NCBI GenBank assembly: GCA_025937785.1
Contig: JAICQQ010000068.1
Span: 1 to 36,603, forward strand
Source: Polyangiaceae bacterium
Lineage (GTDB): Bacteria; Myxococcota_A; Polyangia; Polyangiales; Polyangiaceae
Reading direction: 5' to 3'
DNA length: 36,603 nt
Every line of letters starts with the position of its first letter. Position 1 is the first letter of the stretch. The notes under the pieces were generated by a model that had not been told where the DNA came from, did no database searches, and saw nothing but the letters and a program-made list of their open reading frames with translations. The translations under genes and the position numbers were made by a program. Of this stretch, positions 1 to 5,878 are shown piece by piece.

Positions 1-37
1 AATCACTTGGGAAGCACTGGGAAGCACGGGAATCACT
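1..37. repeat. Tandem 9-10-bp repeats beside the helicase gene
   Basis: Successive units AATCACTT (1-8), GGGAAGCACT (9-18), GGGAAGCAC (19-27) and GGGAATCACT (28-37) form a short direct repeat array. It begins at or before the window edge and runs into the last codons of the DnaB-like ATPase. Iterons next to a replicative helicase can mark an origin or a repressor site, but only about 3.5 units are visible, so function is a guess. Confidence 0.5.
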
Positions 38-1337
38 GGTCATCTTGTTCTGTCTCCACTGCACGATTCAGTGCTGTCCACTTGGCCCCGCTCCGGCCTT
101 TGGCGGTGTTTCGAATGGCGCCGTTGGCCTCGAGCTTCTCGAGCGCGGCGTAGACACCCTGCGCCTTGGCACCGACCTCGACGCGCACCCGGCGACCGCT
201 GATTCCCGGGTTCTGCCGGACGACCTCGAGCACCCGATCACACAGCGCGTCGAACTCATCGAGACGGGCGGAATCGCCATCGTCGGCGATGTCCTCGGGC
301 GTGAAGGTGGCTGTCTCGAAGTCGAAGCGGAGCCCGAACTCGCCCTTGGTACCCGTGCGGTTCTTGGGGATGCTGACGTGGGTCAGAGCCGCATCGCCCT
401 TGGCGGTTCGAAGCACCAGCAGGACGTGGCCCTGGTATTCGATGGCCCCGCTCTCCTTGAAGGCTGCGAGGTCCTCGATCTGGTCGGCGGTCTGTTTCGA
501 GCGGTATGCTCCGCGCGCCAGCTCGGACGTGAATACCACGATGGCCCGCGTCTTCTCGGCTCTGGCGTAAGCTTTGGCCGTGCTGACGATGTGCCCGATG
601 CGCTCCCTGATGCTGTCGATGAGCGCGCTGGTGCGGGTCCTGGCCGTCTGTAGGCTGTCCACGAAGACCGCCCGCGGCTGGTCGGGGTAGCGCTCAGCAA
701 GCCACTCAAAAGCGTCCTCGATTGCGCAATCGTCGAACGGGTGAAGGGGTAGGTGACCGAATTCGGCTTCAGCGAGCCGGACCGTGTCCTCGTCGGGTTC
801 CTCGGCCTTCTCTCGGGCGACTCCGATCGATTGGAGGTTGCGAGCGTCGATCCCGGCAGTCTCTTCGTCTATGGCGACCCAGGCCACGGCCACGCCATTG
901 CGAGCCCAGTGGCGGGCGATCTGAGCACACTTCGAGGTCTTGCCGGCGCCCGGCGCGCCGCCCACGATTACGACCTTCTCACTCCTGAGCCCACCCCGTA
1001 GATGTTTGTCGAGCGGTTCGATACCGGTAGGATGCCTCGGCCCCGCCGATTGCGTTCGCCGGAGCCGATCTGCCATGCTCGACCAGTCGGGTTTCACGCC
1101 TTCCGCCTTGGGTTCCTCGGCGTGCGCGTCGCCTGCTCGAGGATCGTCCTCATCGCTGGGTTGCCAGGCGTCGAACGGGTCCGGCGGCGGCGTCCCCTCA
1201 CGCTCACGGTAGTCGTCCTCCATCATTTCCTCAGCCAATCGGTCGACTCGATCCACCAGGCGCGCCGCGTCCGTCATCGGCTCGGCACGTCCTCTGACGC
1301 CGCCGTTTTGATGCATATCCGTCAGGTCCTGAGTCAC
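33..1337 (-). CDS. DnaB/RecA-like replicative helicase ATPase with C-terminal winged helix
   Basis: A 434-aa protein. The acidic N-terminal 95 residues look disordered. A RecA-type core follows, with Walker A GGAPGAGKT (about residues 126-134), a Walker B strand ending in VFVDS (D about 227), an FTSELARG segment and an IPKNRTG segment. The order resembles the C-terminal domain of DnaB and RepA-type phage helicases. A winged-helix-like tail covers about 370-430. The GTG start at 1337 is chosen because it overlaps the preceding gene's stop as GTGA and has a purine-rich stretch upstream; an ATG at 1412 would overlap that gene by 79 bp. It is the last gene of the overlapped chain. Likely role (inference): DNA unwinding or helicase loading for the element. 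No primase domain is seen. Confidence 0.75.
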   Translation of the reverse strand: MTQDLTDMHQNGGVRGRAEPMTDAARLVDRVDRLAEEMMEDDYREREGTPPPDPFDAWQPSDEDDPRAGDAHAEEPKAEGVKPDWSSMADRLRRTQSAGPRHPTGIEPLDKHLRGGLRSEKVVIVGGAPGAGKTSKCAQIARHWARNGVAVAWVAIDEETAGIDARNLQSIGVAREKAEEPDEDTVRLAEAEFGHLPLHPFDDCAIEDAFEWLAERYPDQPRAVFVDSLQTARTRTSALIDSIRERIGHIVSTAKAYARAEKTRAIVVFTSELARGAYRSKQTADQIEDLAAFKESGAIEYQGHVLLVLRTAKGDAALTHVSIPKNRTGTKGEFGLRFDFETATFTPEDIADDGDSARLDEFDALCDRVLEVVRQNPGISGRRVRVEVGAKAQGVYAALEKLEANGAIRNTAKGRSGAKWTALNRAVETEQDDQ

Positions 1338-1630
1338 GCCGCGGCCTCGATTCTTCCCGCAGAACTCAGCCGCTGCCGCAGAATAGCGATGACCATTTCG
1401 GCGCCGATGCACCGCGCGGCAAACTCACTGCAGTCCGGCACCGTCATGTGCGCATCATGGCGCGCTTGCTCGAGAATGGATTTGGCCCCGGCGGGGCTCA
1501 CACCCAGCTCACGGAGGGCAACGATCGCCAAGGCCTCGCGGCGGTACGCGATCATCTCGTCGAGCTCGGCAGCGCACTGCCCCGCTAAGTAGCCGCGCGC
1601 GTAGGTTCGGAGTTCATCCATCGCGTTCAT
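1334..1630 (-). CDS. Small hypothetical element protein (98 aa)
   Basis: It starts MNAMDEL at the ATG at 1630, which overlaps the upstream stop as ATGA, with AAGGAG eight bases before it. A longer in-frame start at 1651 has no such support. The protein is predicted mostly helical, with Cys at the QCAAEL and PDCSEF segments and no recognisable domain. Its end overlaps the ATPase start by 4 bp, so the two are probably translationally coupled. I do not recognise the family. Position in the chain suggests an accessory replication or regulatory protein, which is inference only. Confidence 0.7.
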   Translation of the reverse strand: MNAMDELRTYARGYLAGQCAAELDEMIAYRREALAIVALRELGVSPAGAKSILEQARHDAHMTVPDCSEFAARCIGAEMVIAILRQRLSSAGRIEAAA

Positions 1631-1842
1631 GACGTCGACTCCTTGACCCACTTCTTTTGGGCTTCTTGCCCAGCTAAGTAGCTATCGACCGTGAGGTCAT
1701 CGACGATGTAGTCGGGCGTGCAGACGCAGATGCTCGGCGTGCATGCGTCGTCGTGCAGCACGGTGACGTGGAGAGCGCGACCCGCTAGCTCGCCGGATGT
1801 GACAGCAGTCAGGAGCTCGGCATGCGAGTACTTGCGCTTCAT
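1627..1842 (-). CDS. Small hypothetical element protein with Cys cluster (71 aa)
   Basis: The start at MKRKYSHAEL (1842) is preceded by AAAGGCGGGGAAGCG, a good ribosome-binding site, and overlaps the upstream stop by 4 bp (ATGA). A run DDACTPSICVCTPDY holds three closely spaced cysteines that could bind a metal. The C-terminus is charged and helical. No family is recognised. The overlaps at both ends (1839-1842 and 1627-1630) make it a convincing gene despite its size. Confidence 0.65.
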   Translation of the reverse strand: MKRKYSHAELLTAVTSGELAGRALHVTVLHDDACTPSICVCTPDYIVDDLTVDSYLAGQEAQKKWVKESTS

Positions 1843-2018
1843 CGCTTCCCCGCCTTTCGGTCGATGCCGCCGCAGCCCAGGTGAGCACACGCGCGAAGCT
1901 CGAAGTTGGCGACCGCGTAGTCGCCCGGACGGATCTGGCCGTCGCAAACGTGGCACCGGCGTGGGTGCCCATTGCGGAACGGCTTGCCGAAGAACCAGAG
2001 CGTGCCGGCGTCAGTCAT
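1839..2018 (-). CDS. 59-aa zinc-ribbon-like element protein
   Basis: Reading from ATG at 2018 gives MTDAGTLWFF, then CHVC and, about 30 residues later, CAHLGC: four cysteines plus histidines in a zinc-ribbon or HNH-like spacing. The start has GGGGTGGAG just upstream. The stop TGA at 1839-1841 overlaps the next gene's ATG as ATGA, and the start lies inside the previous gene's last codons (8-bp overlap). Small Cys4 proteins of this kind are frequent in phage early operons. The specific role is unknown. Confidence 0.65.
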   Translation of the reverse strand: MTDAGTLWFFGKPFRNGHPRRCHVCDGQIRPGDYAVANFELRACAHLGCGGIDRKAGKR

Positions 2019-2193
2019 GCTCCACCCCGATCAATGCCTGCGCGGTCGTGTCATCCTTCGCGCGCATCGCTTGGCTGATGGCTATCCACCTCTGCAACGA
2101 CTGCTCGTCGCATCGGCACAGGCTCCAATTTCGGTGGCACCACTGACAGCATTCCCTCGGCAGGGGGTCGCGTTCGTCGAGCGTCATCGTCAT
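2011..2193 (-). CDS. 60-aa Cys-rich element protein
   Basis: It begins MTMTLDERDP at 2193 after GGGAGG at a 6-base spacing, and overlaps the preceding stop as ATGA. Two adjoining pairs, CQWC and CRC, joined by a short HRNWSL segment, suggest a compact zinc knuckle. The second half is helical (SLQRWIAISQAMRAK). No family is recognised. It belongs to the same overlapped chain as the flanking genes. Confidence 0.65.
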   Translation of the reverse strand: MTMTLDERDPLPRECCQWCHRNWSLCRCDEQSLQRWIAISQAMRAKDDTTAQALIGVEHD

Positions 2194-2678
2194 CGCCGCC
2201 TCCCGCTGATCGCGATCAGTTCGCCGACCTCGTCCGGCTCCGCCTCAGGCTCGGGCTCCCCTGGCCGAATCCGGTGCTCGGCACGCGCGATCCACGCGTC
2301 CTCATCCTCGCGGTCGACGTAGGTGGCGCGCCCGACCCTGTAGGCCGGCAACGTGCCGTCAGCGATGGCCTTGAGCGCGATCCGGTAGGGGATCCTGCTC
2401 TCGCGGATGGGGACGAGCCGCGGAGCGGACGGACCTAGCGGTCCGAGTCCGGCGAGCGTGTCCGTGACGATGCCGACGACGAGGGCCTCGAGGGCGGCGG
2501 CAGTCCCAGACGCTGGGCGGCCTGCTCGATGCGGATCCGCATCGCCGGATACGTCTCGTGGCTGTGCTCGTAGCACCGCCGCACGGTCTTGTCCGACATC
2601 ACGGCGAGGACGGCGATCTGACGTGCCTGGTGGGGCGTGATCATGATGATGACTCCCTGGGTGGGTGGTGGTGGACAT
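2190..2678 (-). CDS. Excisionase-like helix-turn-helix protein; start uncertain
   Basis: The credible part is roughly residues 58-162 of this frame (nucleotides 2507-2190). IPYRIALKAIADGTLPAYRVG followed by a short wing resembles the HTH_17/excisionase fold, which binds DNA in Xis-type and MerR-type proteins; an acidic tail follows. The N-terminal part, read from ATG 2678, is low-quality sequence that overlaps the LacI-type HTH gene (2435-2644) in another frame. No ATG, GTG or TTG lies between 2507 and the HTH domain; the nearest in-frame start is GTG at 2576. The gene may therefore depend on a -1 frame switch from the upstream gene. Its stop overlaps the next gene's ATG by 4 bp. Boundaries are uncertain; the DNA-binding domain is not. 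Confidence 0.5.
   Translation of the reverse strand: MSTTTHPGSHHHDHAPPGTSDRRPRRDVGQDRAAVLRAQPRDVSGDADPHRAGRPASGTAAALEALVVGIVTDTLAGLGPLGPSAPRLVPIRESRIPYRIALKAIADGTLPAYRVGRATYVDREDEDAWIARAEHRIRPGEPEPEAEPDEVGELIAISGRRR
2435..2644 (-). CDS. Small LacI-type helix-turn-helix protein (69 aa)
   Basis: ATG at 2644 follows AGGGAG. Residues about 7-45 (QIAVLAVMSDKTVRRCYEH, then a helix RIEQAAQRLG) match the spacing of the LacI-family DNA-binding headpiece; no ligand-binding domain follows. After GLPPPSRP the sequence becomes Ser/Arg-rich and codon quality drops, just where the overlapping -1 frame becomes good coding sequence. Either the protein ends here as a mini-repressor, or the first 45 residues are fused by frameshift to the downstream HTH protein. 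A dyad at 2671-2689 just upstream could be its own operator. Confidence 0.6.
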   Translation of the reverse strand: MITPHQARQIAVLAVMSDKTVRRCYEHSHETYPAMRIRIEQAAQRLGLPPPSRPSSSASSRTRSPDSDR

Positions 2679-2689
2679 CTCCAGTCCAC
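2671..2689. promoter_or_regulatory. Operator-like dyad upstream of the HTH gene
   Basis: GTGGAC (2671-2676) and GTCCAC (2684-2689) form a perfect 6-bp inverted repeat with a 7-bp spacer, 27 bp before the LacI-type HTH start. The size and position suit a dimeric regulator acting on the element's main operon. This is inference; no binding data are implied. Confidence 0.35.
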
Positions 2690-2719
2690 AGATCTCACCC
2701 TTCGGCGCGTCGGGCGCGC

Positions 2720-2743
2720 ATCCTGCGACAGGACCGTCAGGAT
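2720..2743 (-). terminator. Hairpin after the 191-aa gene
   Basis: ATCCTG (2720-2725) pairs with CAGGAT (2738-2743). It sits directly after the stop of the minus-strand gene that ends at 2748. There is no U-tract, so it may be a weak terminator or processing hairpin. Confidence 0.25.
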
Positions 2744-2747
2744 ACGG

Positions 2748-3323
2748 TTAGCGCTTGCGCCAGCTCGTCCACTTCGAGCGCCACTTGTTGACGGCGTTCT
2801 CTTCGAGCCGGATCACATCGACCGCGGTCCAGTCCGTCACCTTTCGATTCAGGAGATCTGGCCAGCTGCCGGCGAGCAGACTCAGAACAGCTAGGTCACG
2901 CCCCTTCGGTTGGCCCCTCCACCACCACAGATCTGGCCGATCGTAGTCAGCTGCAATGATTGCACGCCGCTGGAGTGGCTCGTTGATGGGGTTCAGCTTC
3001 GCCACCATGGGGCGGGCCACTTCCTCCGCGAAGACTTCCAGCATGCGGATCCGCGGGTACTGCTTTCGGTGGCCGTCGCGTTGGGTGTAGGCGATCAGCG
3101 ACTCCAGCGTCTCCCGCAGCTGGCCCGCCAGCGCTTCAGCACGGTTGTGCTCCGTAGGATCGGTGTGGATCTCGAGTTCAGCCTGCGACTCCTCGGACCA
3201 ATCGATTCCGGCGCGGCTAACGTGCTCGATGCACTGCGCTCGGACCGCGACTTTCAGCGCGTCGAGCGTAGGGTAGCGCGGCTTGCGCTGACCGTTCTTG
3301 GCGGCTATCTTGGACTTCGACAT
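2748..3323 (-). CDS. Hypothetical element protein (191 aa)
   Basis: It starts MSKSKIAAKNGQRKPRYPTL at 3323 with only a weak GAG upstream. The N-terminus is basic, the middle helical and charged, and the C-terminal third Trp-rich (DLWWWRGQP, then KWRSKWTSWRKR), ending strongly basic. No catalytic motif or family is recognised. The basic, aromatic tail would suit nucleic-acid binding, which is a guess. The start codon lies 8 bases from a very stable hairpin (3331-3362) that, in the mRNA, could limit ribosome access. The gene is separated by about 100 bp from the overlapped chain downstream and probably forms its own unit. Confidence 0.65.
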   Translation of the reverse strand: MSKSKIAAKNGQRKPRYPTLDALKVAVRAQCIEHVSRAGIDWSEESQAELEIHTDPTEHNRAEALAGQLRETLESLIAYTQRDGHRKQYPRIRMLEVFAEEVARPMVAKLNPINEPLQRRAIIAADYDRPDLWWWRGQPKGRDLAVLSLLAGSWPDLLNRKVTDWTAVDVIRLEENAVNKWRSKWTSWRKR

Positions 3324-3330
3324 CTCAACG

Positions 3331-3367
3331 CGCCCGCTCTGGACTAGACCCCAGGGCGGGCGTTTTT
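3331..3367 (+). terminator. Strong plus-strand intrinsic terminator
   Basis: CGCCCGCTCTGG (3331-3342) pairs with CCAGGGCGGGCG (3351-3362), with one G-T pair and an 8-base loop, followed by TTTTT (3363-3367). It is a textbook rho-independent terminator for plus-strand transcription, yet no plus-strand gene precedes it. On the minus strand it lies between the 80-aa gene and the start of the 191-aa gene. It could stop antisense transcripts, or act as an RBS-proximal hairpin on the minus-strand mRNA. Confidence 0.7.
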
Positions 3368-3378
3368 GGTTTTGCGCC

Positions 3379-3621
3379 TCAGACCACCGTAACCTTGCAG
3401 TCCGCGTACTCGGGTGGCAACGCGGCCCGGACCGCAGCCTTGACGGCCTGCCAGGTCTCCGAGTCGTGCTTCATCGACTCTTGGAAGTTGACGACGACCA
3501 CCTGTTTGCCCGGCGTCGAAGTGTCGAGCTCTAGACCGATTCGGTTCGGCGTCGTGCCAAAGATCTTGGCAGCGGCAAGGCGTGCGTCTTCGAACGGTGA
3601 ACCAGTGAGATGCTTGGCCAT
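3379..3621 (-). CDS. Hypothetical element protein (80 aa)
   Basis: It begins MAKHLTGSPFEDARLAAAKI at 3621. The protein is compact, with alternating helix and strand and a clean high-GC codon pattern; the middle contains QVVVVNFQES and it ends CKVTVV. No domain is recognised. It is the gene nearest the attR site and the first in the minus-strand transcription order, but no integrase or excisionase signature is present. A nested 81-bp dyad lies just upstream (3654-3734) and may carry its promoter control. Confidence 0.6.
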   Translation of the reverse strand: MAKHLTGSPFEDARLAAAKIFGTTPNRIGLELDTSTPGKQVVVVNFQESMKHDSETWQAVKAAVRAALPPEYADCKVTVV

Positions 3622-3653
3622 GGTTGACTAGCCTACCCTGCCGGCCACTCGGT

Positions 3654-3734
3654 GGGGACACTTCCCGATCGAGCGCACAGGATCTCGGCCACTCACTCGG
3701 CGAAATCCTGTGCACGCTTCCCGCGAGTGTCCCC
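3654..3734. repeat. Nested 81-bp inverted repeat at the element end
   Basis: Two perfect 9-bp arms are nested. GGGGACACT (3654-3662) pairs with AGTGTCCCC (3726-3734). Inside, GCACAGGAT (3675-3683) pairs with ATCCTGTGC (3705-3713). The spacers on both sides are 12 bp, giving a symmetric figure with a 21-bp centre. It lies between the last element gene and the attR core. It could be recombinase or excisionase arm sites, or a structured RNA. Confidence 0.55.
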
Positions 3735-3739
3735 AAACC

Positions 3740-3763
3740 TGTCTCTCGCGCACTTACGAGACA
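3740..3763. repeat. Short inverted repeat near attR
   Basis: TGTCTC (3740-3745) pairs with GAGACA (3758-3763) across 12 bases. It lies between the nested dyad and the tRNA remnant and may belong to the same recombination or regulatory complex. Confidence 0.3.
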
Positions 3764-3837
3764 CGATTTCGACAACCGACCCTGAGGCCGCCGCTTGAAT
3801 CGTGCCTGGCTGTGCGGCCCGAGCCTGAAGAACCGCT

Positions 3838-3882
3838 TTGAAAATCCTCGTGTCGGCGGTTCAATTCCGTCCCCGGACACCA
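3838..3882 (+). other. attR: displaced 3' half of tRNA-Phe(GAA)
   Basis: The bases read as a tRNA from the anticodon loop on: loop TTGAAAA (3838-3844, anticodon GAA at 3840-3842), anticodon stem 3' arm TCCTC, variable GTGTC, T stem GGCGG and CCGTC around TTCAATT, acceptor 3' arm CCCGGAC (3872-3878), A, then CCA (3880-3882). The five bases before the loop (CCGCT) cannot pair with TCCTC, and no GTCCGGG acceptor arm is found upstream. The tRNA is therefore truncated exactly at the anticodon loop, as when an integrase recombines inside a tRNA gene. The intact tRNA-Phe is expected at the other end of the element. Confidence 0.8.
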
Positions 3883-4038
3883 CGCACTGGACACGGGTGG
3901 GTCTCCAAAGTGCGCGAGTCGCGAGCCCCGTCGTCGCTCGACGACCCTTCGTTCCGACCCGAAGCCATCCTGCGGCACCGCCGACGGCTGCGCGCCGCGC
4001 CGGCACTGACGCGCGCTGATGGTCGACACGCCCGCGAT

Positions 4039-4175
4039 TGCTGCTGCGCGTCGACGACTGAGACAGCGCCACGAACCGTTAGGCTGTCGCTTGCACCACT
4101 GGTGCGGCGGCAGCGCCTGACGCTTGCAGTTGCCGCTGCGCGTCGATCATCGAGATAGCACCGCGAACTGTTAGG
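4039..4175. repeat. 45-bp imperfect direct repeat, two copies
   Basis: Copies at 4039-4083 and 4131-4175 start TGCTGCTGCGCGTCGA and TGCCGCTGCGCGTCGA and both end in GTTAGG. They differ at roughly ten positions, and their starts are 92 bp apart. They lie in non-coding DNA and could be a decayed duplication or paired binding sites. Confidence 0.5.
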
Positions 4176-4270
4176 AGTGGATCGGGCTGAAGTCGCTGCG
4201 TGTCCAACTTGCGCAACGCGGACGGACGGGGGCGCGCTTACGGCGGCGCCCAGAGCGCAGTTCAGGGTGA

Positions 4271-4328
4271 AGTGCAAACAAAAGGTGCAAAGCAACTTGT
4301 GTAATGTGCACAAGCTGGTTGCACAACT
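4271..4328. promoter_or_regulatory. Cluster of TGCA/TTGTGC-type motifs
   Basis: Within about 55 bases there are AGTGCAAA, GGTGCAAAG, CTTGTG (4296-4301) paired with CACAAG (4309-4314), and GGTTGCACAAC. The repeated TGCA core in both orientations suggests sites for a dimeric regulator upstream of the lipoprotein gene at 4518. Confidence 0.3.
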
Positions 4329-4517
4329 GTCGGCGAGCGTCGCACCAACGTCTCCAATCCTCCCACCTGAGCTTTGGAGCAGAAATCCCGACGAATCGAA
4401 GATTTCCTCCGCGTGTCAAGGTCGGCGGAGAGCTTGCCCGAGCATGGAACGGAATCTGCAAACATCATCAAACAAGTTTCCAACGAAACACACACCTCAA
4501 GGGAGCAAGCAAGCAAA

Positions 4518-5822
4518 ATGAGACTCAAAAAACTATCAATAGGGTTAACCGTCGGGTTGGGCATCGCCGCGAGCCAAGGCTGCATGGCAGAGCCCGTCGA
4601 CCAGGCGGAGATCGGCGACGCCGATCAAGCCTTGTGTGCGAACTACAGCTACGCCGGCACCTTCGCCGCCGTGATCACCGCGATGGCTCGCGAGATCGGC
4701 GAACTGCATCCGACCAAGTACCTGGTCAAGCAGACCAACATGTGGGGCTCGGGCCGGGACGGCGTGGCGCTCACGCAAGCCGCGAAGGACAGGTGTGCGT
4801 CGAGAGGCTTCGGTGCCTGCCCCGCCACCCAGAACCTGCTGGACATGCAGGATCCCGGCATCAACGGCCCGGGGATGGTTTCCACGACGGTCTTCGCTGC
4901 CGAGGACTACCGCTCCAACCTGGTGAGCAAGCTCCAGGATCAGGTCAACTACGAGAACAGCCGCACCATGAACGGCCTGTGCCTGCCGGGCTCCCACACG
5001 CTCACGGAAGACTTCGAAGAGAATGGCGGGACGTGGCCGCGGACGGCCGAATGCGGCATGGAGTACCGCTTCACCCCCGACTTCGGCAGCGGCAGCTCCG
5101 GCTCCGGCTTCGAGGCTGTTCGGGAAGCCGAGAGTTACAACGCCAACAACCGCAACAACAGCCAGCACAGCTGGACGCACAGCGGCGGCAACATGACCAT
5201 CGGACCGGACTGGGCCTACACCTGGACCGGCAACATCGCCTGGTCGTCACCGAACCTCTCGTACAGCATCAGCTTCCCCGCCGCCGGCAACTACAAGGTG
5301 TGGCTCCGCGGCATGGGTATGAACGCCAACAACGACTCGGCTTACGTTGGTGTCAACAACAACACCAACGGTGCGATCGTCGACTTGCCCGAGAACGGCC
5401 AGCTCGGCTGGGCCGCCGGTGACATCTATGTCCCCGGCGCTGGTACGCACAACGTCCAGGTGTTTGCGCGCGAAGACGGGCTCTTCCTCGACAAGGTCGT
5501 CGTGAACCAGAGCAGCTCGGCACCCAGCGGCTCCAGTGGTGCTGTCTGCAACACCCCGGCGGACATCGGACTCCGCATTGCGCAGTTCTCGGTGCCGAAC
5601 GTCAACTTCCGCGCGGATTCCACGGGCCTGATGTGCGACCCGGATCCCGAGGACGATCCGACCGGTGGTAGCTCCGGTTCCGGTTCTGGCACCTGCGGAA
5701 CGCAAACCTTGATCGACTACGTCCTCTCCAAGGTGGGTACCTGCTGCCAAACGGGTGGCAAGACGTACCAGCCGTACCGCAAGGTCAACAACGTCTGGAC
5801 CAAGCTCATCTGCAAGCTGTAA
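4518..5822 (+). CDS. Secreted Cys-rich lipoprotein with CBM6/GH115-C-like domain
   Basis: A 434-aa protein. A signal peptide (residues 1-21) ends in a lipobox-like ASQG followed by C22, so it is probably a lipoprotein. Residues 23-190 form an unrecognised Cys-containing domain. A Gly/Ser linker (190-198) leads to a beta-sandwich domain (about 199-330) with EAESYN, a WAYTWTGNIAW strand and a REDGLFLDKVVV end, as in CBM6-like modules and the C-terminal domain of GH115 enzymes, which bind sugars. A second linker (384-391) precedes a Cys-rich tail with a CC pair. The start at 4518 is chosen over an in-frame ATG at 4374 because it gives the signal peptide and has GGGAG upstream. Likely role (inference): surface glycan binding. 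No hydrolase motif is visible. The gene stands alone and is followed by a hairpin. Confidence 0.75.
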   Translation: MRLKKLSIGLTVGLGIAASQGCMAEPVDQAEIGDADQALCANYSYAGTFAAVITAMAREIGELHPTKYLVKQTNMWGSGRDGVALTQAAKDRCASRGFGACPATQNLLDMQDPGINGPGMVSTTVFAAEDYRSNLVSKLQDQVNYENSRTMNGLCLPGSHTLTEDFEENGGTWPRTAECGMEYRFTPDFGSGSSGSGFEAVREAESYNANNRNNSQHSWTHSGGNMTIGPDWAYTWTGNIAWSSPNLSYSISFPAAGNYKVWLRGMGMNANNDSAYVGVNNNTNGAIVDLPENGQLGWAAGDIYVPGAGTHNVQVFAREDGLFLDKVVVNQSSSAPSGSSGAVCNTPADIGLRIAQFSVPNVNFRADSTGLMCDPDPEDDPTGGSSGSGSGTCGTQTLIDYVLSKVGTCCQTGGKTYQPYRKVNNVWTKLICKL

Positions 5823-5832
5823 TCGTAGTGCA

Positions 5833-5863
5833 CTGGGGCGCTCTCGTTCGGGAACGCCCCCAG
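5833..5863 (+). terminator. Hairpin after the lipoprotein gene
   Basis: CTGGGGCG (5833-5840) pairs with CGCCCCCAG (5855-5863) with one bulged base, 11 bases after the stop codon. There is no U-tract, so it is a likely but not canonical terminator. Confidence 0.45.
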
Positions 5864-5878
5864 TTCATCGGCTAGTTC

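Larger units (their letters stand above)
1..3882. mobile_element. Right end of an element integrated in a tRNA-Phe gene
   Basis: The stretch is bounded on the right by a tRNA-Phe 3' fragment whose 5' half is absent, the usual mark of an integrase-generated attachment site. Every gene left of it is on the minus strand, small, densely overlapped and phage-like: two helix-turn-helix proteins, Cys-rich small proteins and a DnaB-like ATPase. To the right, gene style changes to ordinary chromosomal genes with long spacers. The left end, the reconstituted tRNA-Phe and the integrase must lie outside the window. No structural phage gene is visible, so prophage, satellite and integrative element remain open. 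Confidence 0.75.
3883..4517. other. Intergenic region without a convincing gene
   Basis: About 630 bases between attR and the first chromosomal gene. Open frames here have poor codon character and no ribosome-binding sites. The region holds a 45-bp imperfect direct repeat (4039-4083 and 4131-4175) and a cluster of TGCA/TTGTGCA-like motifs around 4270-4328, described separately. Base composition falls toward AT-rich just before the lipoprotein gene, consistent with its promoter. Confidence 0.6.

Noticed and set aside
3344..4072. Minus-strand frame running through the tRNA remnant, with GIEPPTRGFSK- and CPGTELNRRHEDFQS-like peptides
   Set aside because: These peptides are well-known false translations of the antisense of tRNA 3' ends; the frame crosses attR and overlaps a real gene.
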